Part shown: positions 10,624 to 21,232 of the stretch, piece after piece
How positions within the stretch are numbered: the stretch's first letter is position 1
How the letters are laid out: the number at the start of each line of letters is the position of its first letter
DNA from: Isochrysis galbana
Lineage: Eukaryota; Haptophyta; Isochrysidales; Isochrysidaceae
NCBI GenBank assembly: GCA_018136815.1
Contig: CM030936.1
Span: 2,817,079-2,881,078, forward strand
Reading direction: 5' to 3'
DNA: 64,000 nt
Program-made: the position numbers and the translations under genes
Notes under the pieces: generated by a model
What the model saw: only the letters and a program-made list of their open reading frames with translations
What the model was told of the DNA's origin: nothing
Database searches by the model: none

Positions 10624-10986
10624 TACTATGTGTTTGAGCTCCTTGACTTCATCAAGACGAATGTGCTACCAATCGAAGGGGATAGCATCAAGGCCAAAGT
10701 TGCCAATGCACCTTCTCACGTGGTCAATCAGTTTCACTGTCTACGGCACATGATGATCTTAGCTTGAACGCTCTGCAAGTGCAAACATAAAGATGACTTC
10801 TTTATTTTTCGAAATTAATCCGCGCGGCCGACTCCCTCGTCCCGTGACAAGCAGCGACCCGTCTGCAACAATTGGACCCATAGGTGTTTGAATATAGGGA
10901 CATATTTTGGGGGGGGTAAATTGTATAAGGTGTAGAAAAAGGCAATGCAGGGGGCTAAAAAAAGGGAACCTCAAGTTGCATCCTCT

Positions 10987-11302
10987 CAGGGGGTCTTTGA
11001 GACCCCCTCCAACAGTGGGAAATCCTCCCACCCCAAGAGCACCTTATGTGGGAGGGCAGCTCAGCTGCCCTCCCATGGTGGAAACCTCTACCATCAGTGC
11101 ACCCACCAACATGGGAGGGCACTTCACAACCATCACTCTCCTACGGAGAGCACCCTAAGCCTCTGTTTTCCATGTTGACTCACTTCTCGTTTTCACCCCA
11201 CTCCTGTGGGCCACAAGAACCTACAACTCGGTGCCCTGCCTTGGGCACTCCTTTAACACTTGACTCCCTCTCCCACTCTCCCTTCCCTCTACAACTACAA
11301 CC
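10987..11302 (+). repeat. ~315-bp dispersed repeat, inverse copy at 30855-31165
   Basis: The two copies match almost base for base: CAGGGGGTCT, CCCTCCAACAGTGGGAAA, GGGAGGGCAGCTCAGCTGCC, CACTTCTCGTTTTCACCCC, CCTACAACTC, ending near TCTACAACTACAACC. Part of it (11180-11275) is duplicated again at 11390-11470. The minus copy lies directly downstream of a LINE 5' end, and this copy lies next to a LINE RT relic, so the repeat probably belongs to that LINE family. Confidence 0.85.
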
Positions 11303-11483
11303 AACCGCCAAACAGCACGAACCCTCTCGCCCTCTGTTCAAAGCACCAAAATTTCAACTCAAGACTCAAGACCCATGTTGTTACACTTCTCGTTTACACC
11401 CCACTCTTGTGGGCCACAAATACCTACAACTCAGTGCCCTGCCTTGGGCCCTCTTTCAACACCTCACTCCCTCTGGCTTATTT

Positions 11484-11855
11484 TTAGATTATATCCGTGC
11501 TCAGCTCGACGCCGACGCCGATTATGTCTTCGTCCCCGTTGATAGCTCGGGTGAGTGCCTCCGCGGTAAGGAAGAAAGTAAGAGGGGACAGCGGGCAGCC
11601 TTGCGGCATGCCGCTCCCCACGGTGAAAGGGTAGCTTCGTCCGCCGTTGGTCTTGATTGTGCGTATTGGTCGGGCGTCTTCGCTCGTGAGTGCTTTCGCT
11701 AACGTCTGGAAGTTTGGCCCGAAGTTAAGGAGCTTGAGGGCGAGGTGGTAAAAGGCCCAACTCACCCTGTCGAAGGCCTCCTCCCAGTCAAAGGCTATGT
11801 TGGCAGTATCAGAGGGGGAGGGGTGACTATCGTCCTGAGCTAGGCACACACACAC
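11484..11855 (-). pseudogene. LINE reverse transcriptase fragment
   Basis: About 120 residues of RT palm: FDWEEAFDRVSWAFYHLAL, then GMPQGCPLSPLTFFLTAEAL. These match the longer copies at 18913-20445 and 42549-43450. The catalytic ADD box and both ends are missing. Confidence 0.85.
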
Positions 11856-11869
11856 AGCGGACTCCAGTG

Positions 11870-12600
11870 CTGTAGCGCCGACATGTGCGACGACTCTTCA
11901 CGTGTATTGGGCTCGCTCTCTGCCTTTGCGCACGGGGTCCTCAAGAATGTACACCACCTCCTTTCGCGCCCACAGGCTTACATCTCTGCAGATATGCACC
12001 CCACGCCTCGACTCCCTTCAGGTCCTCACAGCTTGTAGGATGTGCAATTGCAATGGTTACACTTCACGGCCTCACACGGGAGTGCACGTACTGTGATCAT
12101 GCACGTCGTGAGGAAGATAACGAGACCATGTGAGCACTCGCAGCATCGCGCCGTGCATGGGGAGAGATCGTGCAAAGAACGCATCTACTCATACACCCGG
12201 CAATGGCTCTCATACTTACATATGCAAGGAGGCCTACCGCATACCAAAATGTCTCCAATAAGAGCAACTATAGCAAAAGATCCTCGTTGGAGATCCTTGT
12301 CGTAGCAGTCTGTGACCACTCCTCATCTGACGTCTGTCGTACCGATGGACACTCATGGTAATGTATTTGCGACTCCTCTTACCGACCAAAACACTTATCG
12401 GTCGCTTTCTCACAACATGGGCATGAATTTCACTCGCAGGCTAGCGCGACCAATTGTCATGAGCAATCATTAAGCAATTAGACGATATCCTGATGACGCC
12501 ATGAGATCAATTGCGCGTGATGGTGTCGCAGCTCAATGAGCTGCGAATAAGCGGGGGCGTGCTGTGAGAGGTGACATTGTAGTGGGATATGTCCCTCGCG
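11870..12600. other. intergenic, no gene seen
   Basis: I find no exon with coding character, repeat or transposon signature on either strand. It contains the 3' side of the phosphatase gene. Confidence 0.5.
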
Positions 12601-12615
12601 TTGTCAATCTCCTCC

Positions 12616-13740
12616 TCATCCATCTTCGAGTGTGAAACAGCTGACAAGACAGGCGTCCCCGTTGTTGATTGCAAGGGCACATTCAGCAGTGTGTACATGG
12701 CTGAAATGTCGCCCTCGACGAGCCGCCACGAAAGGTTGAACATCTGCGCATTGGGCGGAGCGATGAGCAAATCCAGACTGCTGTGGATGGCTGGCTTTGC
12801 GTTTCGGGAGGGAGTAGATAGGTACCCCTAGACTCAGCAAACATACCTCCTCTGATGGGTTGCGCAAGCGGAGCAGAATTGCCCCGTAGAGAAGGGCGTA
12901 CTCAACATCGGTCTTGACCATCCAGAGGCGACGCTCGCGCATAAGCTCGATGGTTTCGCGCACGAAACTATCGAACTGTTGCTCATTTTGCAGGGTAGGT
13001 AAGCACACCAGCAATCGCAAAAGAGCAATGAGTGTGCCCGTGCGACCAACACCAGCTGAGCAGTGGCACACAGTGCGATGGCGTGGCCTCAAAGTGGAGG
13101 TGAGCAGAGCAGAAAGGTGGATCGCGACACGCAAGACGTTCCATGCATTATCGAAGAAGGGCTGTGTGCCTATGGAAGAAGAAGCCGGGAAGTCGAGCCA
13201 CCGAGAGTACCAATACAACATGACCAGGCGCTTTTGCTCGCCTGGCCCAGTCAGCTCAATTGCATAGCGAAGCAGGCCTGGCACTTGCTCGCAGGACTCG
13301 CACCCCAAATTGCGCACACGAACGGGCCATTGCGCTGCCTCGCGAGCCATTCTCTCGTCGTACGGCGGCCAGTACTGCTCGCGCTTGTCGCTCGCCTCCG
13401 AGCCCACCTTGTCTCTCTCATGTGTCAAATTGACAACGAGCTGGGACTCGATCTCCCAGACCATCGACCAGAAGTGGGCGAACGTGGAGCGCTTGGGGCA
13501 CATTGTCGCGACGAAGCCTGGCACGTTCTCGCCCAGGTTGTCGATTGGCGAAGCGTTGATGTATTCAACGGACTGGAGCGGCAGCAGCGAGTCGGCGTAC
13601 GGGCCCATCTGGCCACCAAAGCGGTTGAGCTCACTCACGATGGTTTGTTTGTACGGCCCGCGCCTCGCCAGCTCGTAGTATTCGGGTGCCTCACCCAGAT
13701 CCGCCCAGCGCCGCAGCTTTGCCTCGAGCACATCCTCCAT
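12616..13740 (-). CDS. protein tyrosine phosphatase (classical PTP fold, altered loops)
   Basis: From the ATG at 13740 (MEDVLEAKLRRW) the protein shows PTP landmarks in order: YINAS (about residues 60-64), a WLD loop (181-183) in the place of WPD, the signature loop HCSAGVGRTGT (226-236) with catalytic Cys227 and Arg233, and a Q-loop-like MVKTDVEYALLYGAI. Two catalytic motifs deviate: the WPD proline is Leu, and the usual MVQT..QY glutamines are Lys and Glu. The acid Asp183, Cys and Arg remain, so activity is plausible but perhaps changed. Residue ~298 is followed by a GTATGT donor-like sequence (about 12849), so the last coding part to 12616 may be a separate exon after an acceptor near 12793; another frame there (LLIAPPNAQMF...) also looks coding and the true 3' exon is unresolved. 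Upstream ATGs extend the frame to 13932 through Gly/Ser-rich sequence and are less likely. Confidence 0.8.
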   Translation of the reverse strand: MEDVLEAKLRRWADLGEAPEYYELARRGPYKQTIVSELNRFGGQMGPYADSLLPLQSVEYINASPIDNLGENVPGFVATMCPKRSTFAHFWSMVWEIESQLVVNLTHERDKVGSEASDKREQYWPPYDERMAREAAQWPVRVRNLGCESCEQVPGLLRYAIELTGPGEQKRLVMLYWYSRWLDFPASSSIGTQPFFDNAWNVLRVAIHLSALLTSTLRPRHRTVCHCSAGVGRTGTLIALLRLLVCLPTLQNEQQFDSFVRETIELMRERRLWMVKTDVEYALLYGAILLRLRNPSEEVCLLSLGVPIYSLPKRKASHPQQSGFAHRSAQCADVQPFVAARRGRHFSHVHTAECALAINNGDACLVSCFTLEDG

Positions 13741-13938
13741 CGCCGCCGCCTCTGCGCCACCGCTGCCCCGCGCCGACGAGCGCGCCGCCCGTCCCGTCCC
13801 GCCCATTCGGGAAGAAGGCGCTCTCACTTTTCTTTTCTCTGCTTCCGTCCGATAGTTCTCCCGCAGGAAGAAGGGCGCGGGCGGGTGGACCTGAAACAAC
13901 GTCAACTTCCCCCCCCCCCCCCCCCCCCCCATGCCAAG

Positions 13939-14480
13939 AATTAATTAAACCTTTTAATAGTCTCACCGCACACGCGGCCGTGGACCCTCTACTTTCTACT
14001 CACGTAGGAAACTTTCTACACCCCCACTTCCCCGGCCCTTCTCCCCCCCGCCATAAGGCGACTCCCCCCGTGCACTACTAGGGGGATAGGGGTGAAGGGC
14101 TTAGATATGGTCCGGTGGCCCGCGCCCCCCCCCGGTGATCATTCCCCCCCTTCCTCCTGTGTCTCCGAGTGGGCGGCGGTCTCAGCCCCGACTTATCCTG
14201 TAAACAGGTGCGGGACTTACCTATTTTTCGGTGAGCGGAGCTCTCGCTCCGCCCACCCCCTTCTCCGCGCTCTCTCTCTCCTCTCCTGCGGCACGCGCGA
14301 TGGCGCGCCTGCGGCAGGCCTGCAGCTGCCTGCTGGCGACCCCTGGAGGCTCTTGGAGGCCAGCTCTGGGGGCAGAGGAGGCTGGGACTGGGCCCTGGTC
14401 TCCCCTGCCTCTCCCTCGCTGGCGCTCCTGAGCCTCTGGGGCCCCCAATCTGCACCTGTCTGCCTGTCGACCAGGGGGGG
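13939..14480 (+). repeat. LINE-associated 5' repeat, partner at 42049-42544
   Basis: Both copies start AATTAATTAA and share TAGTCTCACCGCACACGCGG, CCCTCTACTTTCTACTCACG, CCGTGCACTACTAGGGGGAT and GTAAACAGGTGCGGGACTTA, then the GC-rich repeat of 6590-6800. The 42049 copy runs into an RT domain; this one does not. More distant relatives occur at 26079-26300 and, inverted, at 26920-27147. Confidence 0.85.
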
Positions 14481-14904
14481 AGGGGGGGTTGGAGCAATGG
14501 GCTGGCCACGAGGGGCCAGGATGGGCGAATGGGGCGAGCCTGTGGGGAAGGGAGTGGGTCAGTAGGGCAGTGGCCTCCTGGCAAGCCATCAGGCGTGCCA
14601 GGAGGATGGGTGGTTCCTCCCCCATGGCAGGGGAGGAGTGGAGAGAGGGGGGGGCTCGTGCCCCCCCATGGGGCAACCAAGTATAAACTTAGTTGCCCCC
14701 CATGCCAAGAAGATGTGATTTCCAGGCATTATTCTGTAGGCATAGCCTTGCGGCCACTCGCACCACGGACTCCCCACACAAGCACACAGGCTGGCTCTTC
14801 GTTGAGAATGGTACCTTTAGAGGCTGAATAAGAATAAGAATAAGAAAATTATGAATTATGCAAATGCAAATGCAACTGGCAACTGGGAATATGGGCCCCT
14901 GCAC

Positions 14905-15025
14905 TCCTGCACTGAGCCGCTGGCCGATGCTGCACGCAGGCGCAGGGCACAGGTGAAGGCGCGGGTGAAGATGTCCCCGCAGGCCTTGCAGAGTCCCTGG
15001 CAGAGCCCGGGGGCGGCGGGCGTGC
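14905..15025 (+). repeat. dispersed repeat, inverse partner at 5305-5420
   Basis: See the partner at 5305-5420. The rest of 14700-15280 holds a GCTGCC-type C-rich tract and AT-rich sequence with no gene that I can support. Confidence 0.65.
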
Positions 15026-15287
15026 AGGGCATCAGAGCGCCTCCTCCTCCCTCACCGCCGCCTCCTCCTCCTCCCTTTGGTGCATAGTATCGCGGTGGTG
15101 CCCATGAGGCAACCACCGCGGCTTGGGCGAGGCAGAGCGCCATCGCCGATCGCATCGCCAATCGTATATCGCCGGATAAGATTCTTACTACATTCACGCG
15201 CACGCACATTCACACAAACGCACGCGAAACTAATAGTAACAAAGTAACAAAGCACAAAGTAAGAGCGCGCGGGGAAATTTCTGTGCC

Positions 15288-15463
15288 GCAAGAATGCCCC
15301 GCGCGGACTCGAAACGGCCGCGAGGGAGAAGTGAGAAGCAGAGACCTCAGTATAAACATACAGAGGTTAGAATGAGCATCCGCGATGCATGAGATGGATG
15401 TATCCATGATAGATATGCATCTATGATGCACATATCATATATCATGCGATGTATCCATGATAC
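15288..15463 (+). repeat. ~175-bp dispersed repeat, copy of 9275-9442
   Basis: Near-identical to the copy at 9275, with a few substitutions and a short insertion near 15432-15445. Confidence 0.8.
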
Positions 15464-15594
15464 CCCCTCCTAAGCGGAGTTCGGGTACGACGCTTACAAT
15501 GCGGACGAGAGGACAAGACTGCGAACGAGAACGGACGGCGAGCGGCATAGCCTCGCCGTGCGATGCGAGAGCGGGGAGTGGAGGGCTTCACACA

Positions 15595-15765
15595 ATGAAA
15601 GATCAAGTCACCGGTGGTCCAGCCTCGCGCCTCATGCGATGGGTCCTGAAGCTAGCCGAATATCGATTCGACGTCGTGCACAAACCTGGAGTCACTCACT
15701 GGGACGCCGACGGCTTATCCCGCCTAGTTGCTCTCGAGCCCGATCACGATCCTCTCCATCTCGAG
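15595..15765 (+). pseudogene. Ty3/Gypsy-type RNase H C-terminal relic
   Basis: The segment ASRLMRWVLKLAEYRFDVV followed by HKPGVTHWDADGLSRL matches the end of the RNase H domain of Ty3/Gypsy polyproteins (RLMRW..L.EY.F...Y.PG..H..AD.LSR). Nothing of the RT or integrase adjoins it. A following open frame (15912-16357) has no family I can name. Confidence 0.8.
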
Positions 15766-16563
15766 GAGAGTGACCCGAGTCAACGAGTCAATACAAGTCA
15801 AGCACGCGCCTGAGCCACCCCCAGTCGCCTGCCACCACCTCCCACAAGCCTCCTTCCGCACTTCCGCGCCCACCGTGCTCCGTGCGTGCGTCGTGCGTCG
15901 TGCGTCGATCACCATGCCCGTAGTCAACCCCGAGGAAAGCTCCATGAGCTCCCCACAAGAACCGCGTTCCGCGCTAGCTGCCGGCGCGCCCTCGCAGGCA
16001 ATCTCCAAGAGTGAGATCAGCCTTGCTCTGACACCCACCCACTCAGCGGTACACCCTCTCTCTGGCGCCCACCGCGCCACCGCGGGCCGCGTACGACGCG
16101 GCGCTCACTCATATCGCGAGCGGCACGAGCAGCGGCGGTCCGTCACGTTTGCTAATGCCGCTGCACTCCCACGCGTACTTCACCAGAAGCAGCGTGCGCT
16201 AGGCGATATAGGCTGCGCACATGGTCTCACGCTGGATCGCCCAGGCTCGAACAGCCGGGCGTTGTTCGACCAGTTGTCCTTGAGGATGACGTCCATGCGC
16301 CATGCGATCGCCAAGTTCGCCGTCCGGAAAGTTGTCGTACTTCCTGCTGTTCCGTAGTCCATGTTAGCCCACAATCTTCAGATGTTTTTTTTTCACGGAA
16401 TTCCGCCCGCCCACTGATTGTGACAACTAGGAACACGTAGCACAGCACATGCACCCCAAGGTCCGCCGCGTTGGGACGTTTCGCCCAATACAAGGGATCA
16501 CAAGAAAATCTTGGGATTGCACGTTGCACTACTACTCGACTTTGGCAACTTATGGCAACCGTC

Positions 16564-17862
16564 TCAATCAGCCTTTTCGGCTTTGCGCTCGCTATCACGG
16601 AATTGCTGCCCAACATTCCGTACTACGAACCAAGTTGGGGCGAGAAGAACAAGATAATGAGCGGAGGCCACCAACGGCTGCGCTGCAACTCCAAGCTTGC
16701 CAATGACAAGCCCCCCGTATAGTGGTGCGATGACATTGATGGCCGAATTGCAGACATCGAGTACGGATAGTGCAACACCGATGTCCTCGATCGGCACTGC
16801 CTTGGAGAAGATTGACGATAAGCAAGTGCGGGAGATGCGCCCAACCACTGCGGAAATTGGAAGGTGCACTCCAGCATAGATATAAAAGTATCGGTGTTGG
16901 TATTCCATGCTCGCGTTGAGTGCAGAGAGTACCAGACAAATGCACAATAAGCGGCTTTCGGGTATCCGATCGACCAGTTTGCCAACTAGGGCCCATTCAA
17001 TGACTAGACTTAGAATCTGATTGTATGATGCCAACGTTCCTGAGATTGCTGGAGAGACAGCCCACTCTTGAGATTCATAGAGCGAGTGCATTGAATAAGA
17101 GGAGCGCATGAGGAGCCCATAAAACAACCGAAGAAGGAGCATGCGCCCGCCAGCTCCCCGCAGCGCCTCCTTCGAGCGATGTAGAGAAGCCCGAAGACGG
17201 TCATGGTTGTAGACTCGTTCCTTGGGTGCTTGCGTTCTGGTTGCAATTCGAACAGCCGGGAGCAGCATCTCGACAAGGCACAGATTGAGCGCAAAGAGAG
17301 TTGCAGCAACGAAACACGGCGCACGGCGGCCGTATCGCTGGGTGAGGAGCCCACCCGCCGACTGGCCAACGATGAAGGAAAACGTTGTGATTGAAGTCAG
17401 CCGGCCCAGAGCCTGTGTCCGTGATGCTTCGTCCGACAGTGAAGTCACAATGGCAGTCGAGCAAGTGAGAGTTTGCTTGGTCAGCCCAACGACGACGCGT
17501 GAAACAACAAGGAAGAAGAGGGAATCCGAGACACCAACTGTCAGGTACGAGATTCCTGCACCAAGAAAGGACAGCTGCAGAGCACGCTTTCTGCCGAGAC
17601 GTCTGTCGCCAAGGAAGCCGATTATCACGCCACCAATCAGCTGTGAGGCAGCGTATGCAGACGATAAGAAGCCGTATGACTCGGGCGTGCCGCCGAGTTC
17701 AGTGAATCGGAAGATGAGGTTAGGCACGACCAGCGCGACGCCGCAATAGTCGAGGTAGACTGCGAGGAGCAGCACGTTCATCGGCGAGGCGAAGCGACCA
17801 ATGGCTCCTCTCTGCCGCGTGCCGGTGGAGCTTGATCCACAGTGGGCGCTTGTCTCCGCCAT
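16564..17862 (-). CDS. major facilitator superfamily transporter, SLC22A18-like
   Basis: A single-exon frame encodes about 432 residues with roughly 12 hydrophobic segments. The MFS motif A is clear after the second helix (GFLGDRRLGRKRAL), and the region around SRVVVGLTKQTLTCSTAIV and FSFIVGQSAGGLL matches the N-terminal half of SLC22A18/TETRAN-type proton-coupled organic cation exchangers. A loop rich in charged residues (KERVYNHDRLRASLHRSKEA) separates the two six-helix halves. It ends with a short charged tail (SERKAEKAD). Substrate is not predictable. The frame extends to another ATG at 17880; I prefer MAETS at 17862, though the choice is weak. Upstream lies a poly-purine/pyrimidine and GC-rich tract. 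No introns are apparent. Confidence 0.85.
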   Translation of the reverse strand: MAETSAHCGSSSTGTRQRGAIGRFASPMNVLLLAVYLDYCGVALVVPNLIFRFTELGGTPESYGFLSSAYAASQLIGGVIIGFLGDRRLGRKRALQLSFLGAGISYLTVGVSDSLFFLVVSRVVVGLTKQTLTCSTAIVTSLSDEASRTQALGRLTSITTFSFIVGQSAGGLLTQRYGRRAPCFVAATLFALNLCLVEMLLPAVRIATRTQAPKERVYNHDRLRASLHRSKEALRGAGGRMLLLRLFYGLLMRSSYSMHSLYESQEWAVSPAISGTLASYNQILSLVIEWALVGKLVDRIPESRLLCICLVLSALNASMEYQHRYFYIYAGVHLPISAVVGRISRTCLSSIFSKAVPIEDIGVALSVLDVCNSAINVIAPLYGGLVIGKLGVAAQPLVASAHYLVLLAPTWFVVRNVGQQFRDSERKAEKAD

Positions 17863-18129
17863 GCTCGTGTGTGTGTGCACGCGCGCGTGTGTGCTGGTGG
17901 GGAGGGTCTATGTGAACCCCCCCCCGCCTGCCCGCCCCCCTCCGCCTCCCCGGTCACCCTCTCGCCAGCGGCCGAGGGAGGAGAAAGAGTGCAGGGGTGG
18001 ACGTGCGGCTGCGAGGACCAGCGCGCGCGCCTGGGGCCGAGATGAGAGAGCTCGCTCGGTCTCCTCCCTGTCTCCCCTTTCCCTCTCTCTCTCCATCCGT
18101 CCTCTAGCTTTTACCTCTTTACCTTGGTA

Positions 18130-18900
18130 GAGTAGAGTAGAGACTGCGCAGCTAGAAGCCTGGCACCTGCGCCCCCCCCCCCCCCCCCCCCCCCAACTGA
18201 CTGGAGCAAGCCTCTCCTCATGTCCATGCTAATCCAGCCTCTCACAGCTTAAAAATACGAGTGGCTCAAAGTCCAGTCGAACCCCTCCAGTCGAACCCCT
18301 ACTCGGTGTGCAGCCAACTCCTAGCACTCTAGTCCTTCCCCTTGGTATTTCTTGCCAATGGGGGCCCGGCCCCCCCCCAAAGGTACTCAGCCATGGGCAT
18401 GGAGGGTGGTGATACTACTTCTATAAGTAGGAGGCCAATGGGGGCCTCGTGCCCCCCTCTCTCCATCGCGGACACCCCCTGGGTGGGCCTGCACAACCAA
18501 CCTCAGCCCCTGCCTGCTGGCAGGGGCTGAGCTGACACCAATCTGGCCCAGGCCTTCGCCGAGCGCGCGCCGCGCGCCGCACGCACTCGCCTGCACTGGC
18601 CCTCGCTCGTACTGACCCCCCCCCTCACCACTGAGCCACAGACCACCGAGGCCGCCAGGAGGGCACCCAGGGCCAGCGAGGCGAGCGAGGGAGAGGCAGG
18701 AGAGGCCAGGGGCACTGCCCCAGCCTCCACTGCCCCCTGAGCTGCCCTGGCTGGCCCTCTGGGGGGCCCCGAGGGCCCCCCCAGAAGGGGGCCATGGCGC
18801 GCGACATGCAGCACACGCCCGTAGGAGAACGAAGAGAACGACGGGAAAAGAACGACAAAAAAACGACACGATCGAGCTATCGAGCTCGAGAATAGGTAAG
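18130..18900. other. low-complexity and repeat sequence
   Basis: Contains a C run (18170-18194), a short duplicated phrase CCAGTCGAACCCCT (18273-18300), repeated GGGGCC(C)GG motifs around 18358-18450, and a reversed copy of the 6590-6800 repeat at about 18650-18800. No gene seen. Confidence 0.6.
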
Positions 18901-18912
18901 AGAACCGCCTGT

Positions 18913-20445
18913 TTACGGTATATCAACGGGAGGACACCCCGCGCGGCAAGCGAACACCGCGAAAGTGCGACACTCTTTTGTAAAAGCGGTCGTGTCACCG
19001 TCTACGTATGTGTTATGAACCACATTACATTCTAGCGAGCTCCATAACTCTACCCACAGGGGAGCTATGCTGGGTCCTCTTATGTTGGGGTTGTACCATA
19101 TGGGCTGCGATAGCGCTCCCGCTTCGCTTAGGCTGAGTCGGACGATTGGGAGTGTGCGGAAGGTTTCTAGTGCTTTTTTCCAGAAGGTAGGGAGTCTACT
19201 TTTTCCGAATATACCGTCGGTTAGCCGGTGTGTAGGTGTCGTTGAGATTACTGCCGCTCTGCCCAGCTTAGTTCGGCAGAACCACGCGTCGAGGATTTGT
19301 TTCCAGTTAGATTGTCGAGCGTCCAGATAGTTGAGGATCCATTTCGCACGTAGCGCTTTGACATGGTTGGGCCAGTCTAGGAGCCCTAGACCTAGGTTGG
19401 GTCCGTTCGGGGTGTCTCCTTCCAATGGGGTTTCTGGGTGCTTGATCCATTGGAGTTTGCGTCCTGTCCTATGGTTTGTCCATAGGATTATGTCAGTCTG
19501 TTCTTTAAGGTGGCGATGGAACCATTGGGGTGGGTCCAGTGTTTGGAGCCAGTAGCGGGGTATCGAGTATATGAGGAAGTTTGCCACCTTAGTTTTTCCG
19601 AGGATGGAGAGCGATTTGGTGATGGGGGCGTACGCCGTTGTTTTCTTGGCTATCCTCTCTGCGAGTTTCCTCCAGAATCGTTTGATCGCATTATGGTCTC
19701 CTAGTGGCACTCCTAAGATGGTTGCGTAGTCGGTGGATTTGAGCCAGTTGAATTGTTTAAAGTCGCCTGGGGGGGGTTTTCGGCGCAGGGAGCCCATTCG
19801 TAGCCCTTCGAATTTGGCTTCGTTTGGTTTCCCGCATGAGGCCTTCGCGTATCTGTCGACCCATTTCAGGGCCCGTCGCAAGCTGTGATAGTCAGTTGTT
19901 AGCAGTTGCGTGTCGTCTGCGAATTGGCTTATTTTGATTTCGGCTCCGTTGATTATGATCCCGTTGATGTTGTCATCATTGTTGATCACTCGGGTGAGGG
20001 CTTCCGCCGTGAGGAGGAAGGCGAGCGGGGATAGCGGGCATCCTTGTGGGACGCCGCTACCTATGGCGAAGGGGAAGCTTCTGCCTCCATTGGTCTTGAT
20101 GTATCGTATCGGTCGCGCGCTGGGGTTGGTCAGCGTCTTCGCGTATCTTTTGAAGTCTTCTCCGAATTTGAGGAGGTCTAGGGCGATGTGGTAAAAGGCC
20201 CAGCTCACCCTATCGAATGCTTTCTCCCAGTCGAGGGCTAGGAGGATGCCCGGGTCTCCCGATTCGTCCAAGTATGCCTTGGTGAGTTGTAGAAGGTGTG
20301 TGGCTTCGCCTATTAGACGTTTGGGCACGAAGCCCAGTTGGTCTTTAGAGATAATGTTGCCAATTACTATTTTGAGTCTATTGGTGAGTATTTTAGCGAG
20401 TATTTTGTAATCACTTTGGAGTAGTGTGATGGGTCTGTAGTTCCG
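18913..20445 (-). pseudogene. LINE reverse transcriptase region (long open copy)
   Basis: The frame is open from about 20445 to the stop at 18913 (about 510 codons). RT motifs appear in order: NYRPITLLQSDYKILAK, QLGFVPKRLI, LALDWEKAFDRVSWAFYHIA, GVPQGCPLSPLAFLLTAEAL and the catalytic QFADDTQLL, then a thumb/C-terminal region with KVANFLIYSIPRYWLQTLDP. The C-terminal zinc-knuckle segment found on separate fragments (for example 53110-53520) is missing, and the N-terminal endonuclease is not present. It is therefore an internally deleted copy even though the RT frame is intact. The family is non-LTR, with an endonuclease-type RT core. Confidence 0.9.
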
Positions 20446-21232
20446 GGGACGAGAAGGTGATGATGATTTTATCCGTAATGTTGAAGGCGAGTGGCTCTAG
20501 CTCTTGCTCGATGCCTTCAGTGTCGTTCATCTGGAGGTAGGCGGTGAGGGTGGGTAGGTTAGGAGAGTGTGTGTGGTAGGTCTTGGGGCGCATAGTGCTC
20601 CCTTCCTGGTGTGTTCGGTCCGGCGCAGCTGCGACGGGTTCGTGTTGTTTCCTAGTTCGTTTGGTGTGTGTTGTGTTGTCCCCTTTTGGGGCAGTGGCCG
20701 GCTTGGTCTCTTGTGATGTGCGTGACAATGGCTGACGACCCGCCGCTCGTGGCGTGGGGGGGGGTGTCGAGTGGCTCTGGTGTCTCTGGTTGTAGTGACC
20801 CTTGGGGTCTGTCAGACAGATCCGACTCTTGATGCACACTGTTGTGCACCATACTGGCTGTTCTCCCCATGGGGTTGGTGTTGTGTCTGGCCAGGCCTGT
20901 GCCTCGTGCTTGTGCACGAGGTCAGTGCCGCGGCAATGTAGGGGCCCAGCCGTGAGGCTTTCCCTATGGGGTGCGGCTTGTAGCCGGCTTGGTTCGTATG
21001 GTGGCTGGCCAATGCTGGCTGGGAGGTGGTGAGGATTGTGTGGGCCATGCTGGCCATGGTGAGCCTGCTGGTTCTCGGCTTTCTGGGGTCGGCACGGGGC
21101 GAGCCTCGTGCGTACCTGGGTCAGTGGGGCGCCCTCTCGCGGGCGCTTCAGTTGCGCGGCGTCCAGCATTGCCTGATCGTCCGGTGTGGCGGGGGTGACG
21201 GTGGAGGGGGAGGGGAGCGGCGCGCGCTCCAT
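20411..21232 (-). mobile_element. 5' part of the same LINE copy (ORF start plus leader)
   Basis: An open frame from the ATG at 21232 begins MERAPLPSPSTV and is Pro/Thr/His-rich. It ends just past ITDKIIITFSSPE, where the neighbouring frame becomes the RT. The same start context (an ACTAT...ATAG inverted segment and then ATGGAGCG) recurs at about 31367 on the minus strand, marking a family 5' end. The junction around 20450 is a frame change, consistent with internal deletion. 21240-21960 upstream shows 5'-leader-like and low-complexity sequence and no other gene. Confidence 0.7.

Noticed and set aside
13063-13944. 293-codon plus-strand frame
   Set aside because: It is antisense to the phosphatase, whose catalytic motifs are unambiguous.
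20411-21232. Independent host gene encoding a Pro/His-rich protein
   Set aside because: Its start context is shared with another LINE copy and it abuts the RT of the same element.
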